A DNA stretch of 64,000 nt. Source: Roseicyclus marinus (lineage in GTDB: Bacteria; Pseudomonadota; Alphaproteobacteria; Rhodobacterales; Rhodobacteraceae). Shown here in pieces: positions 46,465-54,956 of the stretch; within the stretch, counting starts at the first letter, position 1, and every line of letters starts with the position of its first letter. Location: positions 3,041,001 to 3,105,000 of the forward strand of contig NZ_AP027266.1 of NCBI RefSeq assembly GCF_036322625.1, given 5' to 3'. The notes under the pieces were generated by a model that was not told the DNA's origin, did not search any database, and saw nothing but the letters and a program-made list of their open reading frames with translations. A program made the position numbers and the translations under genes.

Positions 46465-47207
46465 CCAGCCTGCCCCCCGACACCTCCCGCAAGCTCGGCC
46501 TTGTCATCGACCTCGACACCTGCGTCGGCTGCCAGGCTTGCGTCATCGCCTGCAAGGGCTGGAACACCGAGAATTACGGCGCGCCCCTCTCCGATCAGGA
46601 CCCTTACGGCGCCGATCCCTCGGGCAGCTTCCTCAACCGCGTCCACGGCTACGAGATCACGCCCGACCAGGGCGCGGCCCAACTGGTGCATTTCCCCAAA
46701 TCCTGCCTGCATTGCGAGGATGCGCCCTGCGTCACCGTCTGCCCCACCGGGGCCAGCTACAAGCGCGCCGAGGATGGGATCGTCCTGGTGAACGAGACCG
46801 ATTGCATCGGTTGCGGGCTTTGCGCCTGGGCCTGCCCCTATGGCGCGCGCGAGATGGATCAAAGTGCCGGCGTGATGAAGAAATGCACGCTCTGCATCGA
46901 CCGCATCTACAACGAAAACCTCCCCGAAGAGGACCGGGAGCCTGCCTGCGTGCGCACCTGTCCGGCGGGCGCGCGCCATTTCGGTGACCTCGCCGACCCG
47001 GACAGCGCCGTCAGCCAGCTTGTCGCGGAGCGTGGCGGGTTCGACCTGATGCCCGAGATGGGGACAAAGCCCGTGAACAAATACCTGCCCCCCCGGCCCA
47101 AGGACCGACTTGGGGAAACCGATATCCTCGCCCCTTTCCTCGACCCCGTGGCCGACAGCCCGCAAGGCTTCCTTGGCTGGCTCGACCGCGCGCTGGATCG
47201 GCTCTGA
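46461..47207 (+). CDS. soeB: Sulfite dehydrogenase iron-sulfur subunit, SoeB-like
   Basis: The 248-residue protein is the electron-transfer subunit, with four cysteine groups for [4Fe-4S] clusters: CVGCQACVIACKGWN, CLHCEDAPCVTVCP, CIGCGLCAWACP and CTLCIDRIYNENLPEEDREP followed by CVRTCP. It has no signal peptide. It would pass electrons from SoeA to the membrane subunit. It overlaps the hydrolase gene by 4 bp and is 1 bp from soeC. Confidence 0.88.
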   Translation: MTSLPPDTSRKLGLVIDLDTCVGCQACVIACKGWNTENYGAPLSDQDPYGADPSGSFLNRVHGYEITPDQGAAQLVHFPKSCLHCEDAPCVTVCPTGASYKRAEDGIVLVNETDCIGCGLCAWACPYGAREMDQSAGVMKKCTLCIDRIYNENLPEEDREPACVRTCPAGARHFGDLADPDSAVSQLVAERGGFDLMPEMGTKPVNKYLPPRPKDRLGETDILAPFLDPVADSPQGFLGWLDRALDRL

Positions 47208-47208
47208 C

Positions 47209-48084
47209 ATGCATCCGGCACCTTCCGTCATCCTCTTCACCACGCTCTCGGGGCTCGGCTTCGGCCTCCTCGTCTTCTTGGGCCTGAGCTTTCCGCCCGT
47301 GACGGGCTGGGTGGCCTTCGTCTTTTTCCTCATCGCCTATGCGCTGTCGGTCGGCGGGCTTCTGGCCTCGACCTTCCACCTCGGCCATCCCGAACGCGCG
47401 CTCAAGGCGTTCAGCCAATGGCGCACAAGCTGGCTCAGCCGCGAGGCTTGGGCCGCCGTCGCGGCCCTTGTCACCATGGGCCTCTATGCCCTGGGCGCGG
47501 TGTTTCTCGGCCAGCGCGTCGCCCCCTTGGGCTTGATCGGCGCTGGCCTGTCGCTTGCGACCGTTCTGACCACCTCGATGATCTACACGCAGCTCAAATC
47601 CGTGCCGCGCTGGAACCAGGTCCTGACGCCCTTGCATTTCCTGTCGGCCTCGCTTGCGGGCGGCGCGCTTCTGGCGGGGCAACTGATGCCTGCCGCCATC
47701 CTGCTTTTGCTCGCGCTGATGATCCAGCTTGGCCATTGGTCGGTCGGCGACACACGCTTTGCCGAAGCGGGCCACACCATCGCCAGCGCCACGGGTCTTG
47801 CGGGCGGGCAGGTCCGCGCCTTTTCCCCGCCCCATACCGGCTCGAACTACCTGCTTCGGGAAATGGTGCATGTGGTGGGGCGCAAGCATGCGGTGAAACT
47901 GCGCATCCTCGCAACGCTGCTTGGCTACGTTCTGCCGCTCGCGCTCGTGCTTGTCCCCGGCGCGGGCCATCTGCTCGGCGGTCTTGCGGTCCTGTCCCAT
48001 GTCGCAGGCATGGCCGCGTCCCGCTGGCTTTTCTTTGCCGAGGCCGAACATGTCGTAGGCCTCTATTACGGCAAGCGCGGCTGA
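47209..48084 (+). CDS. soeC: Sulfite dehydrogenase membrane anchor, SoeC/DmsC-like
   Basis: This 291-residue integral membrane protein has about eight hydrophobic helices and belongs to the DmsC anchor family, which binds the quinone and passes electrons from SoeB. Features include STFHLGHPERALKAFSQWRTSWLSREAW and KAHAVKLRIL-type loops. The start at 47209 follows the soeB stop by 1 bp. A palindromic element follows its stop. Confidence 0.87.
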   Translation: MHPAPSVILFTTLSGLGFGLLVFLGLSFPPVTGWVAFVFFLIAYALSVGGLLASTFHLGHPERALKAFSQWRTSWLSREAWAAVAALVTMGLYALGAVFLGQRVAPLGLIGAGLSLATVLTTSMIYTQLKSVPRWNQVLTPLHFLSASLAGGALLAGQLMPAAILLLLALMIQLGHWSVGDTRFAEAGHTIASATGLAGGQVRAFSPPHTGSNYLLREMVHVVGRKHAVKLRILATLLGYVLPLALVLVPGAGHLLGGLAVLSHVAGMAASRWLFFAEAEHVVGLYYGKRG

Positions 48085-48133
48085 GTAGGCGGGTTATGCC
48101 GCCCCCGGTCCAATTCCGGGGGCGGTGGAGCGC

Positions 48134-48240
48134 TTAGAGCATGTCGCGCAAAAGTGGGAACCGGTTTTGCGCTCCCCGGACATGCGAAACCAAAAGGTTA
48201 GAGTGCGACGCGTGAATGCGAATGAACGCGACGCGCTCTA
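48134..48240. repeat. Large palindromic element, TTAGAGCATG family
   Basis: A 107-bp element starts TTAGAGCATGTCGCGCAAAA and ends GCGACGCGCTCTA. It contains nested inverted repeats: GCATGTC with GACATGC, GCGCAAAA with TTTTGCGC, and GCGACGCG repeated near the end. Sequences of this kind are scattered in other alphaproteobacteria. Its last three bases (CTA) are the TAG stop codon of the RraA-like gene on the minus strand. Confidence 0.85.
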
Positions 48241-48942
48241 TTGCGCGTCTTTCCACGCCTGGTAGCGCGCCTTGGTCTCTTCGTTCATCGGGTAAAGCCC
48301 GGGCAGCGGCACGCCGCGATCCACCTCGGTCATGATCCAGCCTTCCATCCGCTCCTGTTCGGGGGCTTCGGCCAGAACCTCGTCCAGCAGGGCGGCGGGG
48401 ATAAGCACCGCGCCATCGTCATCGACCACGATCACGTCATCGGGATAGACGGCCACACCGCCGCAGGCGATGGGTTCCTGCCAGCCGACAAAGGTCAGCC
48501 CCGCGACAGACGGCGGGGCCGCCACGCCCCGGCACCAGACCGGCAAACCGGTCGACAAAACGCCCGCCGCATCGCGCACCACGCCATCGGTGATCAGCGC
48601 GGCCACGCCCCGCTGCACCATGCGGTTGCACAGGATGTCGCCGAAAATGCCCGCATCCGTCACGCCCATCGCATCGGCCACAGCGATGCAGCCCTCGGGC
48701 ATCGCCTCGATCGCGGCGCGGGTGGAAATCGGCGCGCCCCAGCTTGCGGGCGTGGCCAGATCCTCGCGCGCGGGCACGAAGCGCAGGGTAAAGGCGCGCC
48801 CCACGAGCCGCGGCTGGCCCTGCCGGATCGGCTGCGACCCGCGCAGCCAGACATTGCGCAACCCTTTCTTGAGCAGGATCGTGGTCAGCGTCGCGGTCGA
48901 CACGCCCTTGAGCGTCTCGATGATCTTGGGGTCCAGGGTCAT
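48238..48942 (-). CDS. RraA/HMG-aldolase-like protein
   Basis: The 234-residue protein belongs to the RraA/HMG aldolase superfamily. It has the DGVVRDAAG motif (about residues 128-136), which binds the metal and pyruvate in aldolase members, and GDILCNRMVQRGVAALI before it. Members are either 4-hydroxy-4-methyl-2-oxoglutarate aldolases or RNase E regulators; this one cannot be assigned. The ATG at 48942 follows GAGGAGGCGAC. Its stop codon falls within the neighbouring palindromic element. Confidence 0.85.
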   Translation of the reverse strand: MTLDPKIIETLKGVSTATLTTILLKKGLRNVWLRGSQPIRQGQPRLVGRAFTLRFVPAREDLATPASWGAPISTRAAIEAMPEGCIAVADAMGVTDAGIFGDILCNRMVQRGVAALITDGVVRDAAGVLSTGLPVWCRGVAAPPSVAGLTFVGWQEPIACGGVAVYPDDVIVVDDDGAVLIPAALLDEVLAEAPEQERMEGWIMTEVDRGVPLPGLYPMNEETKARYQAWKDAQ

Positions 48943-49044
48943 GTCGCCTCCTCTGCGATGACAGCCGCGCGCATCCATGCCGGACCCCGCGTGCCCCGCA
49001 AGATCCGCATCCCGCCTTTCGGCGCTGCGCGCATGTGGATGATC

Positions 49045-49121
49045 TGGTCGGAGTGAGAGGATTCGAACCTCCGACCCCCTGCTCCCGAAGCAGGTGCGCT
49101 ACCAGGCTGCGCTACACTCCG
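49045..49121 (-). tRNA. tRNA-Pro (CGG)
   Basis: The 77-nt gene forms a full cloverleaf on the minus strand. It starts CGGAGTGTAGCGCAGCCTGG, the anticodon stem CCTGC/GCAGG has loop TTCGGGA with anticodon CGG, and the 3' CCA is encoded. Neighbouring sequences show no duplicated end that would mark an integrated element. Confidence 0.97.
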
Positions 49122-49187
49122 ACCGTGCCGCGCGGGATAGCCCCGCAGACGCGTCATTGCAAGAGGCATAAGGAAGCGCGCCCGGCC

Positions 49188-50150
49188 CTATTCCGCCGGA
49201 TCGCCATCGCGCATCATGGTGGACACGCGGGGGGCAACAGGCGTGCCCAGCCGCGTCTTGGTCCGCAGGACGGGGGTGGTGCGCGACACGCCCAGCCGTG
49301 CCTCGCGCAGCACGATATAGACGCCCGAGGCGATGATGATCCCCGCCCCGATGGCGGTGTAGGTGTCGAGCGTCTCGTCGAACAGGATGAGCCCATAGGC
49401 CGTGGCCCAGAGGATCTGGGAATATTGCATCGGCGCGACCACGACCGCCGGGGCCGCACGATAGGCGAGGATCAGGAAATGCATGCCGATCAGCGCCAGA
49501 ACCGCGATCACCGCCAGCCCCGCCATGTCGATGAGCGGCATGGGTTCATAGACAAAGGGCAGCGCCGCCCCCATGATCGCGAAATTGCCCAGCATCGGGT
49601 AAAGGATCAGGACCACGGTCCGTTCCTCGCGCCCCACCTTGCGCATCACCACGGCGGCAAAGGCCCCGGTGAAGGCCGACAAAAGCGCCGCCCCATGGCC
49701 GAGCGTCAAGGGCTCCGACCCGGGGCGCAACACCACCATCACGCCTGCAAGCCCCACCAGAACGGCAAGCCCCCGCCGGATACCCACCTTTTCGCCCAGC
49801 ATCGGGATGGCAAAGATCGTGATCAGAAGCGGCGCGGCGAACAGGATCGCATAGGTCTGCGCCAGCGGCAGCACGGTGAACGCGTAAAAGGCCGTCAGCC
49901 CCGTGATCACCACCGCCAGCGTGCGCAACAGCGCCCAGACCGGGTATTTCGGCACCAGATTGGCCTCGGACGTGTCGCGCGCAAGGATGATCGTGACGAG
50001 CGGAAAGCCGAAGAGCACGCTGAAAAACACGATCTGCACCGGCGAATAGGTCCCGCCCAGCGCCTTGATGATCACGTCATGCGTCGCATAGACGCCGAAC
50101 GCCAACAGCGCCAGCATGGCCCCGCGAACAATGGAACTGCCTTCGGTCAT
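49188..50150 (-). CDS. EamA-family (DMT) transporter
   Basis: The 320-residue protein has ten predicted membrane helices in two EamA repeats (about 20-145 and 165-290), as in drug/metabolite transporters. The ALAQTYAILFAAPLLITIFA and QYSQILWATAYGLILFDET segments are typical. A basic tail of about 25 residues follows. The substrate is unknown. The ATG at 50150 was preferred to a longer N-terminus. Confidence 0.87.
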   Translation of the reverse strand: MTEGSSIVRGAMLALLAFGVYATHDVIIKALGGTYSPVQIVFFSVLFGFPLVTIILARDTSEANLVPKYPVWALLRTLAVVITGLTAFYAFTVLPLAQTYAILFAAPLLITIFAIPMLGEKVGIRRGLAVLVGLAGVMVVLRPGSEPLTLGHGAALLSAFTGAFAAVVMRKVGREERTVVLILYPMLGNFAIMGAALPFVYEPMPLIDMAGLAVIAVLALIGMHFLILAYRAAPAVVVAPMQYSQILWATAYGLILFDETLDTYTAIGAGIIIASGVYIVLREARLGVSRTTPVLRTKTRLGTPVAPRVSTMMRDGDPAE

Positions 50151-50192
50151 GCCCCGACCTTGGCCTGAGCGGGCCACAAGGTCAAACGCCCC

Positions 50193-50936
50193 TCAGCGGC
50201 GCAGCGCCGGAAGCCCCACGCCTGTCGCCTCGAACCCGCCATCCACGGCCAATGTCTGCCCGGTGATGTAGCTCGCGCGCTCCGAACACAGGAAAACGAT
50301 CGCCTCCGCGATCTCGCGCTCGGACCCGTAGCGGTTGAGCGGGATCGCATCGTGATAGGCGTCGATGATGTCCTGGCTGTGCACGGCCATGGCCAGCTTG
50401 GTGCGCACCGGGCCGGGGCAGACGCAATTCGCGCGGATACCGTATTCGCCCAGCTCCACCGCCTGTTGCCGCGTCAGCTGGATCACGGCGGCCTTGGACG
50501 TGCCATAGGCCACCCTGAGCGTCGAGGCCCGCAGCCCCGATATGGAGGCGATGTTGACGATGCCCCCCCGCGCCGCCTTGAGCGCGGGCGTCAGCGCCTG
50601 CGTCATGCGGAACACGCCGTCGAGGTTCACCTCCATCACCGCCCGCCAGCGGTCGAACCCGGTATCCTCGATCGGGCCGAAATCGGCGATGCCGGCATTG
50701 TTGACCAGCGCCGCCAACCCCTCGGGTCCGGCGCATTCCTGCGCCACCCGCGCCACATCCTGCCCGACCGACACATCGGCCACCACGGGCAGGACATTGT
50801 CCAGACCCTGCGCCGCCGCCTCGAGCGCGGGAGCGTCGCGGTCCAGCATGACCACGCGCCACCCGTCCTCCAGGAACAACCGCGCCGTGGCCAGCCCGAT
50901 GCCCCGCGCGGCCCCGGTGACCAGCGCGGTCCGCAT
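50193..50936 (-). CDS. Short-chain dehydrogenase/reductase
   Basis: This 247-residue classical SDR has TGAARGIG near 7-14, the cofactor Asp in MLDRD (NAD preference), NNAG near 80, Ser near 132 and YGTSK (Tyr and Lys near 145-149). ITGQTLAVDGGFEATG is the usual C-terminal block. Substrate unknown. It starts 1 bp after leuB and shares its direction, so it is likely in the leuB operon. Confidence 0.88.
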   Translation of the reverse strand: MRTALVTGAARGIGLATARLFLEDGWRVVMLDRDAPALEAAAQGLDNVLPVVADVSVGQDVARVAQECAGPEGLAALVNNAGIADFGPIEDTGFDRWRAVMEVNLDGVFRMTQALTPALKAARGGIVNIASISGLRASTLRVAYGTSKAAVIQLTRQQAVELGEYGIRANCVCPGPVRTKLAMAVHSQDIIDAYHDAIPLNRYGSEREIAEAIVFLCSERASYITGQTLAVDGGFEATGVGLPALRR

Positions 50937-50937
50937 C

Positions 50938-52041
50938 TCAGACGCTCGCGGCCAGCTTGGCCACGATGGCATCGCCCATCGCGGCGGTCGACACCGGCGT
51001 GCCGCCCTCGGGGCCCATCAGGTCGGCGGTGCGCACGCCATCGGCCAGAACCGCGTTCACGGCATGCTCCAGCCGCTCGGCCTCCGCGCCAAGGTCAAAG
51101 GAATAGCGCAGCGCCATGGCGAAGCTCAGGATGCAGGCGATGGGGTTGGCCTTGCCCTGACCGGCGATATCGGGGGCGGAGCCATGCACCGGCTCGTAAA
51201 GCGCCTTGGGCCGGCCGTTTTCCATCGGCGCGCCAAGCGACGCCGACGGCAGCATGCCCAAGCTGCCGGTCAGCATCGCGGCCAGATCCGACAACAGATC
51301 GCCGAACAGGTTGTCGGTGACGATCACGTCGAACTGTTTCGGCCAACGGGTCAGCTGCATCGCGCCCGCATCGGCATACATGTGCGACAGCTCGACATCG
51401 GGATATTCGGCATCGTGGATTTCCTGCACCACGTCGCGCCACAGGATGCCCGATTCCATCACGTTGGCCTTTTCCATGGAACAGACCTTGTTGTTCCGCT
51501 TGCGCGCCATTTCAAAGGCCGACCGCGCCACGCGGGCGATCTCGCTTTCGGTGTAGCGCTGGGTGTTGATGCCCACCCGCTCGTTGCCTTCGCGGATGAT
51601 GCCGCGCGGCTCGCCGAAATAGACGCCGCTCGTCAATTCGCGGATGATCATGATGTCGAGGCCCGCCACCACGTCCTTTTTCAGGGACGAGAAATCGGCC
51701 AACGCGTCGAAACACTGCGCCGGGCGCAGGTTGGCATACAGGTCCATCTCCTTGCGCAGGCGCAGCAGGCCGCGCTCGGGCTTCACGCTGAAATCGAGCT
51801 TGTCGTATTTCGGACCGCCCACGGCACCCAGCAGAACGGCGTCCACTTCCTGCGCCTTCGCCATGGTGGCATCGGTCAGCGGCGTGCCATGCGCGTCATA
51901 GGCGCAGCCGCCCACCAGGTCCTCGGACACGTCAAAGGTGATGCCCCGCGTGCCGAACCAGTCGATGACCTTCCGCACCTCGGCCATCACTTCGGGGCCG
52001 ATCCCGTCGCCGGGAAGGATCAGGAGAGAGCGGTCGGTCAT
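50938..52041 (-). CDS. leuB: 3-isopropylmalate dehydrogenase
   Basis: LeuB (367 residues) oxidatively decarboxylates 3-isopropylmalate to 2-oxoisocaproate with NAD+, the third step of leucine synthesis. It has [20 protein letters not shown], the substrate-binding [18 protein letters not shown] segments, and the metal-binding [20 protein letters not shown]. It is in the same direction as leuD and leuC, but apart from them. Either of two ATGs (52047 or 52041) is possible; I took the second, 9 bp from AAGGGA. Confidence 0.95.
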   Translation of the reverse strand: MTDRSLLILPGDGIGPEVMAEVRKVIDWFGTRGITFDVSEDLVGGCAYDAHGTPLTDATMAKAQEVDAVLLGAVGGPKYDKLDFSVKPERGLLRLRKEMDLYANLRPAQCFDALADFSSLKKDVVAGLDIMIIRELTSGVYFGEPRGIIREGNERVGINTQRYTESEIARVARSAFEMARKRNNKVCSMEKANVMESGILWRDVVQEIHDAEYPDVELSHMYADAGAMQLTRWPKQFDVIVTDNLFGDLLSDLAAMLTGSLGMLPSASLGAPMENGRPKALYEPVHGSAPDIAGQGKANPIACILSFAMALRYSFDLGAEAERLEHAVNAVLADGVRTADLMGPEGGTPVSTAAMGDAIVAKLAASV

Positions 52042-52113
52042 GGTCATGTGTCCCTTGGCTGAATTGGTCAGCATCGCCTAGCCAAGCCGTGACGGGGCGT
52101 CAAGCAAGCCCGC

Positions 52114-53151
52114 TCACTCGGGCGGCCATGCCAGATCGATCCAGACCAGCCGATGGTCCGACGCCATCGCCGCGACCGAGGCGGGCAGCGCCCCCTCCTC
52201 CCCCTCGGGCCAGAGCACGCCCGCGCCCGTGACCGTCAGCCGGGCCGCGGGCAGGATGTAATCCACCCGCAGATCGCCCGGCACGGGATCGGGCCAATCG
52301 GCGGTTTCCATCCCGCCACCGGGGCGACGCGGCACCACGTCCTGCAGGCGCGGATGATCGAGCAGCGCGCCCAGCCCCTCGCGCCGCCCCTCCCCCCGGC
52401 TTGGATCGACGTTCAACGTGCCGATCACCGCGAAATCACGCGCGGCAAAGGGCAGGCCACCCGGCGACCAGCCATCAAGGTACAGCGCCCAGAACCGCAA
52501 TTCATCGGCATTGCGCCAGCCGTTGCGATCCTCCGGACCGTCGAAAACCGGCGGCGTGGCATGCAGCGCCAACAGGTGCAGCGGCCCACCCGGCAGCTCC
52601 ACCGCCACATCCCAAGCAGCCACGCTGGCCAACCGCAGGACCGGCAACGCCGCTTGCGGCAGAACAGCTTGCGCGGCACTCCCCGGCAGGTCCGCCCACA
52701 GGAGATCCGAGAAATCCCGCACCGCCCCGATGGGATGGCGCGACAGCACCGCCATCCCCCCCTGCCCGTTGAAATGCCCATAGCCCTGCGCATCGCGCGC
52801 CCGCCAGCTGCGCCCGTCCCCGTCGATATCGACCCCGGTGGGCCGGCCCGTATTGGGCCTGAGCGCCAGACGATACGGATAGGACAGGCCCGCAGCCTCC
52901 ACCGCATCGGCCAGCGCGGCCAGGGCCAGGCCATCCGCGTCGAAATCGACCTCCTGCAAGACCAGCACATCGGCCCCCGCCGCCGCGATCACCGCGACGC
53001 TGGCCGCCACCTGCCCATCCCCACCGCGCAGGATGTCGCGCAGCAACAGGCCCGGTCCCTCGCGCGTCAATTGCGTGTGGAAACTGGCGATGCGCAATGC
53101 ATCCGCCCCGGCGGGCAGACCCGCCAGCACCACAGAGGCAAACAGGATCAG
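52114..53151 (-). CDS. Endonuclease/exonuclease/phosphatase-family protein
   Basis: The 345-residue protein has the EEP fold: LRIASFHTQL, the metal-binding VLVLQEVDFDADGL (Glu), LLALHATPP, FAVIGTLNVDPSRGE and a terminal SDHRLVWIDL (Asp-His). It would cleave phosphodiester or phosphoester bonds, probably outside the cytoplasm since it begins with a signal-like segment (LILFASVVLAGLPAGADA). No ATG is well placed. The likely start is CTG at 53151, overlapping the upstream stop as CTGA; a GTG at 53133 is an alternative. Confidence 0.78.
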   Translation of the reverse strand: MILFASVVLAGLPAGADALRIASFHTQLTREGPGLLLRDILRGGDGQVAASVAVIAAAGADVLVLQEVDFDADGLALAALADAVEAAGLSYPYRLALRPNTGRPTGVDIDGDGRSWRARDAQGYGHFNGQGGMAVLSRHPIGAVRDFSDLLWADLPGSAAQAVLPQAALPVLRLASVAAWDVAVELPGGPLHLLALHATPPVFDGPEDRNGWRNADELRFWALYLDGWSPGGLPFAARDFAVIGTLNVDPSRGEGRREGLGALLDHPRLQDVVPRRPGGGMETADWPDPVPGDLRVDYILPAARLTVTGAGVLWPEGEEGALPASVAAMASDHRLVWIDLAWPPE

Positions 53152-54032
53152 ACCGCTTGCGGCGCGTCCGCGACCACTTCGGCCACCAGCCTTGCGCGGC
53201 GGCTGCGGATCATCTGGGCGACCCGCACCATGGCCAGACCGCGCATCGCCATGCTCAAGGGCAGGAACATCCAAAGGGCAATCCCCCAGACCATCACCCG
53301 CGGCGAGGTCAGGATCAGCGGATCGAAATGCCCCGCGATCTTCAGACCCGCCACAGGCAGGATGAATGTCGCCACAAGCGCTAAGAAAAAGTTAACGCGC
53401 GCATCCCGGATCAGTCGGGGCACCACGTCGCCCCCCATCGTCGGATCGAAGGTGGGCAGGTTGATCCAGACGTTGAACGGGTGGCTCCGGCTTGGCCAAT
53501 GGTGCCACCGCACCAGCACCGCAAAGACGGCCAACCCGCACAGCATCGTCACAAAGGCCAGGCCCGCCATCGCGATCACCTGCCGCGCGCTGACCCCTCC
53601 GGCCTCGGGCGGCAGATGGGACAGCACCACCCTCAGCGGGCTCCAGCCGAAATCCAGCAATTGACCCAGCCACAGCCCCAGCGCCTGCAACACGATGAGC
53701 AGGCTCGTATCCCCGCCGCCGACCGGCCCCCGCGCCACGAGGCTGAGCGCGATCAGCATCACGAACAACGACAGGATGCGGACCCGGTTGTAGGGCGGCG
53801 CATCGCGGAATTCGACAAGGGCGGGATAGGTCGCGCCATATTCGGCCAGAACGAAACCGCCAAGAGCCAGCGCGATCAGCATGACGACCTGGGCCGCCTC
53901 TTCGGTCGTGCCGGGCACCAGCAGCGATGGTGTCGCAATGACGACCACCACGAGCAACGCCCGCAACAAGGCACCCAAGACCCTGGACAACACTGCAACC
54001 ACCTCGAACGCGGCGGGGCTTTTCCCCGCCAT
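53148..54032 (-). CDS. Multi-pass membrane protein, unknown
   Basis: The 294-residue protein has about seven hydrophobic helices (about 12-36, 45-62, 85-105, 113-130, 150-175, 210-232, 250-270) and a basic C-terminal region RSRRARLVAEVV. I recognise no family. It overlaps the EEP gene by 4 bp and lies behind leuD, so the unit could run leuD-membrane protein-EEP, though a weak hairpin separates leuD. Confidence 0.75.
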   Translation of the reverse strand: MAGKSPAAFEVVAVLSRVLGALLRALLVVVVIATPSLLVPGTTEEAAQVVMLIALALGGFVLAEYGATYPALVEFRDAPPYNRVRILSLFVMLIALSLVARGPVGGGDTSLLIVLQALGLWLGQLLDFGWSPLRVVLSHLPPEAGGVSARQVIAMAGLAFVTMLCGLAVFAVLVRWHHWPSRSHPFNVWINLPTFDPTMGGDVVPRLIRDARVNFFLALVATFILPVAGLKIAGHFDPLILTSPRVMVWGIALWMFLPLSMAMRGLAMVRVAQMIRSRRARLVAEVVADAPQAV

Positions 54033-54139
54033 TATCTCTCCGACAACGCTAAAGCCGCGCAGTCAAAGCACTCTTTGGAGAACAACCTGCCCAAAGAGCG
54101 ATGCGGTCGCAAGAATTTGAACGTAATCAAGACACATTT

Positions 54140-54159
54140 CCGCCCCATTCGCGGGGCGG
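54140..54159 (-). terminator. Possible weak terminator after leuD
   Basis: A stem CCGCCCC (54140-54146) with GGGGCGG (54153-54159) and a 6-nt loop lies about 44 bp after the leuD stop. The following minus-strand sequence AAATGTGTCTTGATT has only scattered T residues. Confidence 0.4.
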
Positions 54160-54202
54160 GTGTGTGCCGTTTGCATCACCGCGACCCGGTCGCGGCAGGG
54201 TG

Positions 54203-54808
54203 TCAGACCCAGGGGCGGCTTTGCGCGGCCTGCGCCTCGAAGCTGTCGATGGATGCCGCCTTCTCGAGCGTCAGGCCGATATCGTCGAGCCCGTTGAGCA
54301 GGCAATGCTTGCGGAACGGGTCCACCTCGAAGGAAATCTCGCCGCCATCGGGGCCGGTGATCGTCTGGTTTTCAAGGTCGACAGTGATGACCGCATTCGC
54401 ACCGCGCTGCGCGTCATCCATCAGCTTGTCCACGTCTTCTTGCGGCAAGACGATGGGCAGGATGCCGTTCTTGAAGCAATTGTTGAAGAAGATGTCGGCG
54501 AAACTGGTCGAGATCACGCAGCGGATGCCGAAATCCAGAAGCGCCCAGGGCGCGTGCTCGCGGCTCGACCCGCAGCCGAAATTGTCGCCCGCGACGATGA
54601 TCTGCGCGTTGCGGTATTGCGGCTTGTTCAGCACGAAATCGGGAATTTCCTGGCCGTCCTGCGTGTAGCGCATCTCGTCGAACAGGTTCTTGCCCAGACC
54701 AGACCGCTGGATCGTCTTCAGGAACTGCTTGGGGATGATCATGTCCGTGTCGATATTGACCAGCGGCATGGGCGCGGCGATGCCGCTCAGCTTGGTGAAT
54801 TTTTCCAT
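54203..54808 (-). CDS. leuD: 3-isopropylmalate dehydratase small subunit
   Basis: LeuD (201 residues) completes the isomerase that converts 2-isopropylmalate to 3-isopropylmalate. It has the swivel-domain motif [29 protein letters not shown] and the C-terminal block [14 protein letters not shown]. It lies 1.8 kb from leuC, with an MFS gene and a pilin-like gene on the other strand in between. The start MEKFTKLSG was preferred over a longer reading. Confidence 0.95.
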   Translation of the reverse strand: MEKFTKLSGIAAPMPLVNIDTDMIIPKQFLKTIQRSGLGKNLFDEMRYTQDGQEIPDFVLNKPQYRNAQIIVAGDNFGCGSSREHAPWALLDFGIRCVISTSFADIFFNNCFKNGILPIVLPQEDVDKLMDDAQRGANAVITVDLENQTITGPDGGEISFEVDPFRKHCLLNGLDDIGLTLEKAASIDSFEAQAAQSRPWV

Positions 54809-54956
54809 TTCGCCTCTCCTCGGTCGGGCCGATGCCGCTTTAGCCGCTCGGGGGGCGGGCGGCAAGGTGCTGGGCTGTCTCACGCGCACTCTGGTCAAGC
54901 GCGCGGGCCGGCCCTACGACTTGCGCCGACACCCCTCGATCCCGGAGCCCGCATCG

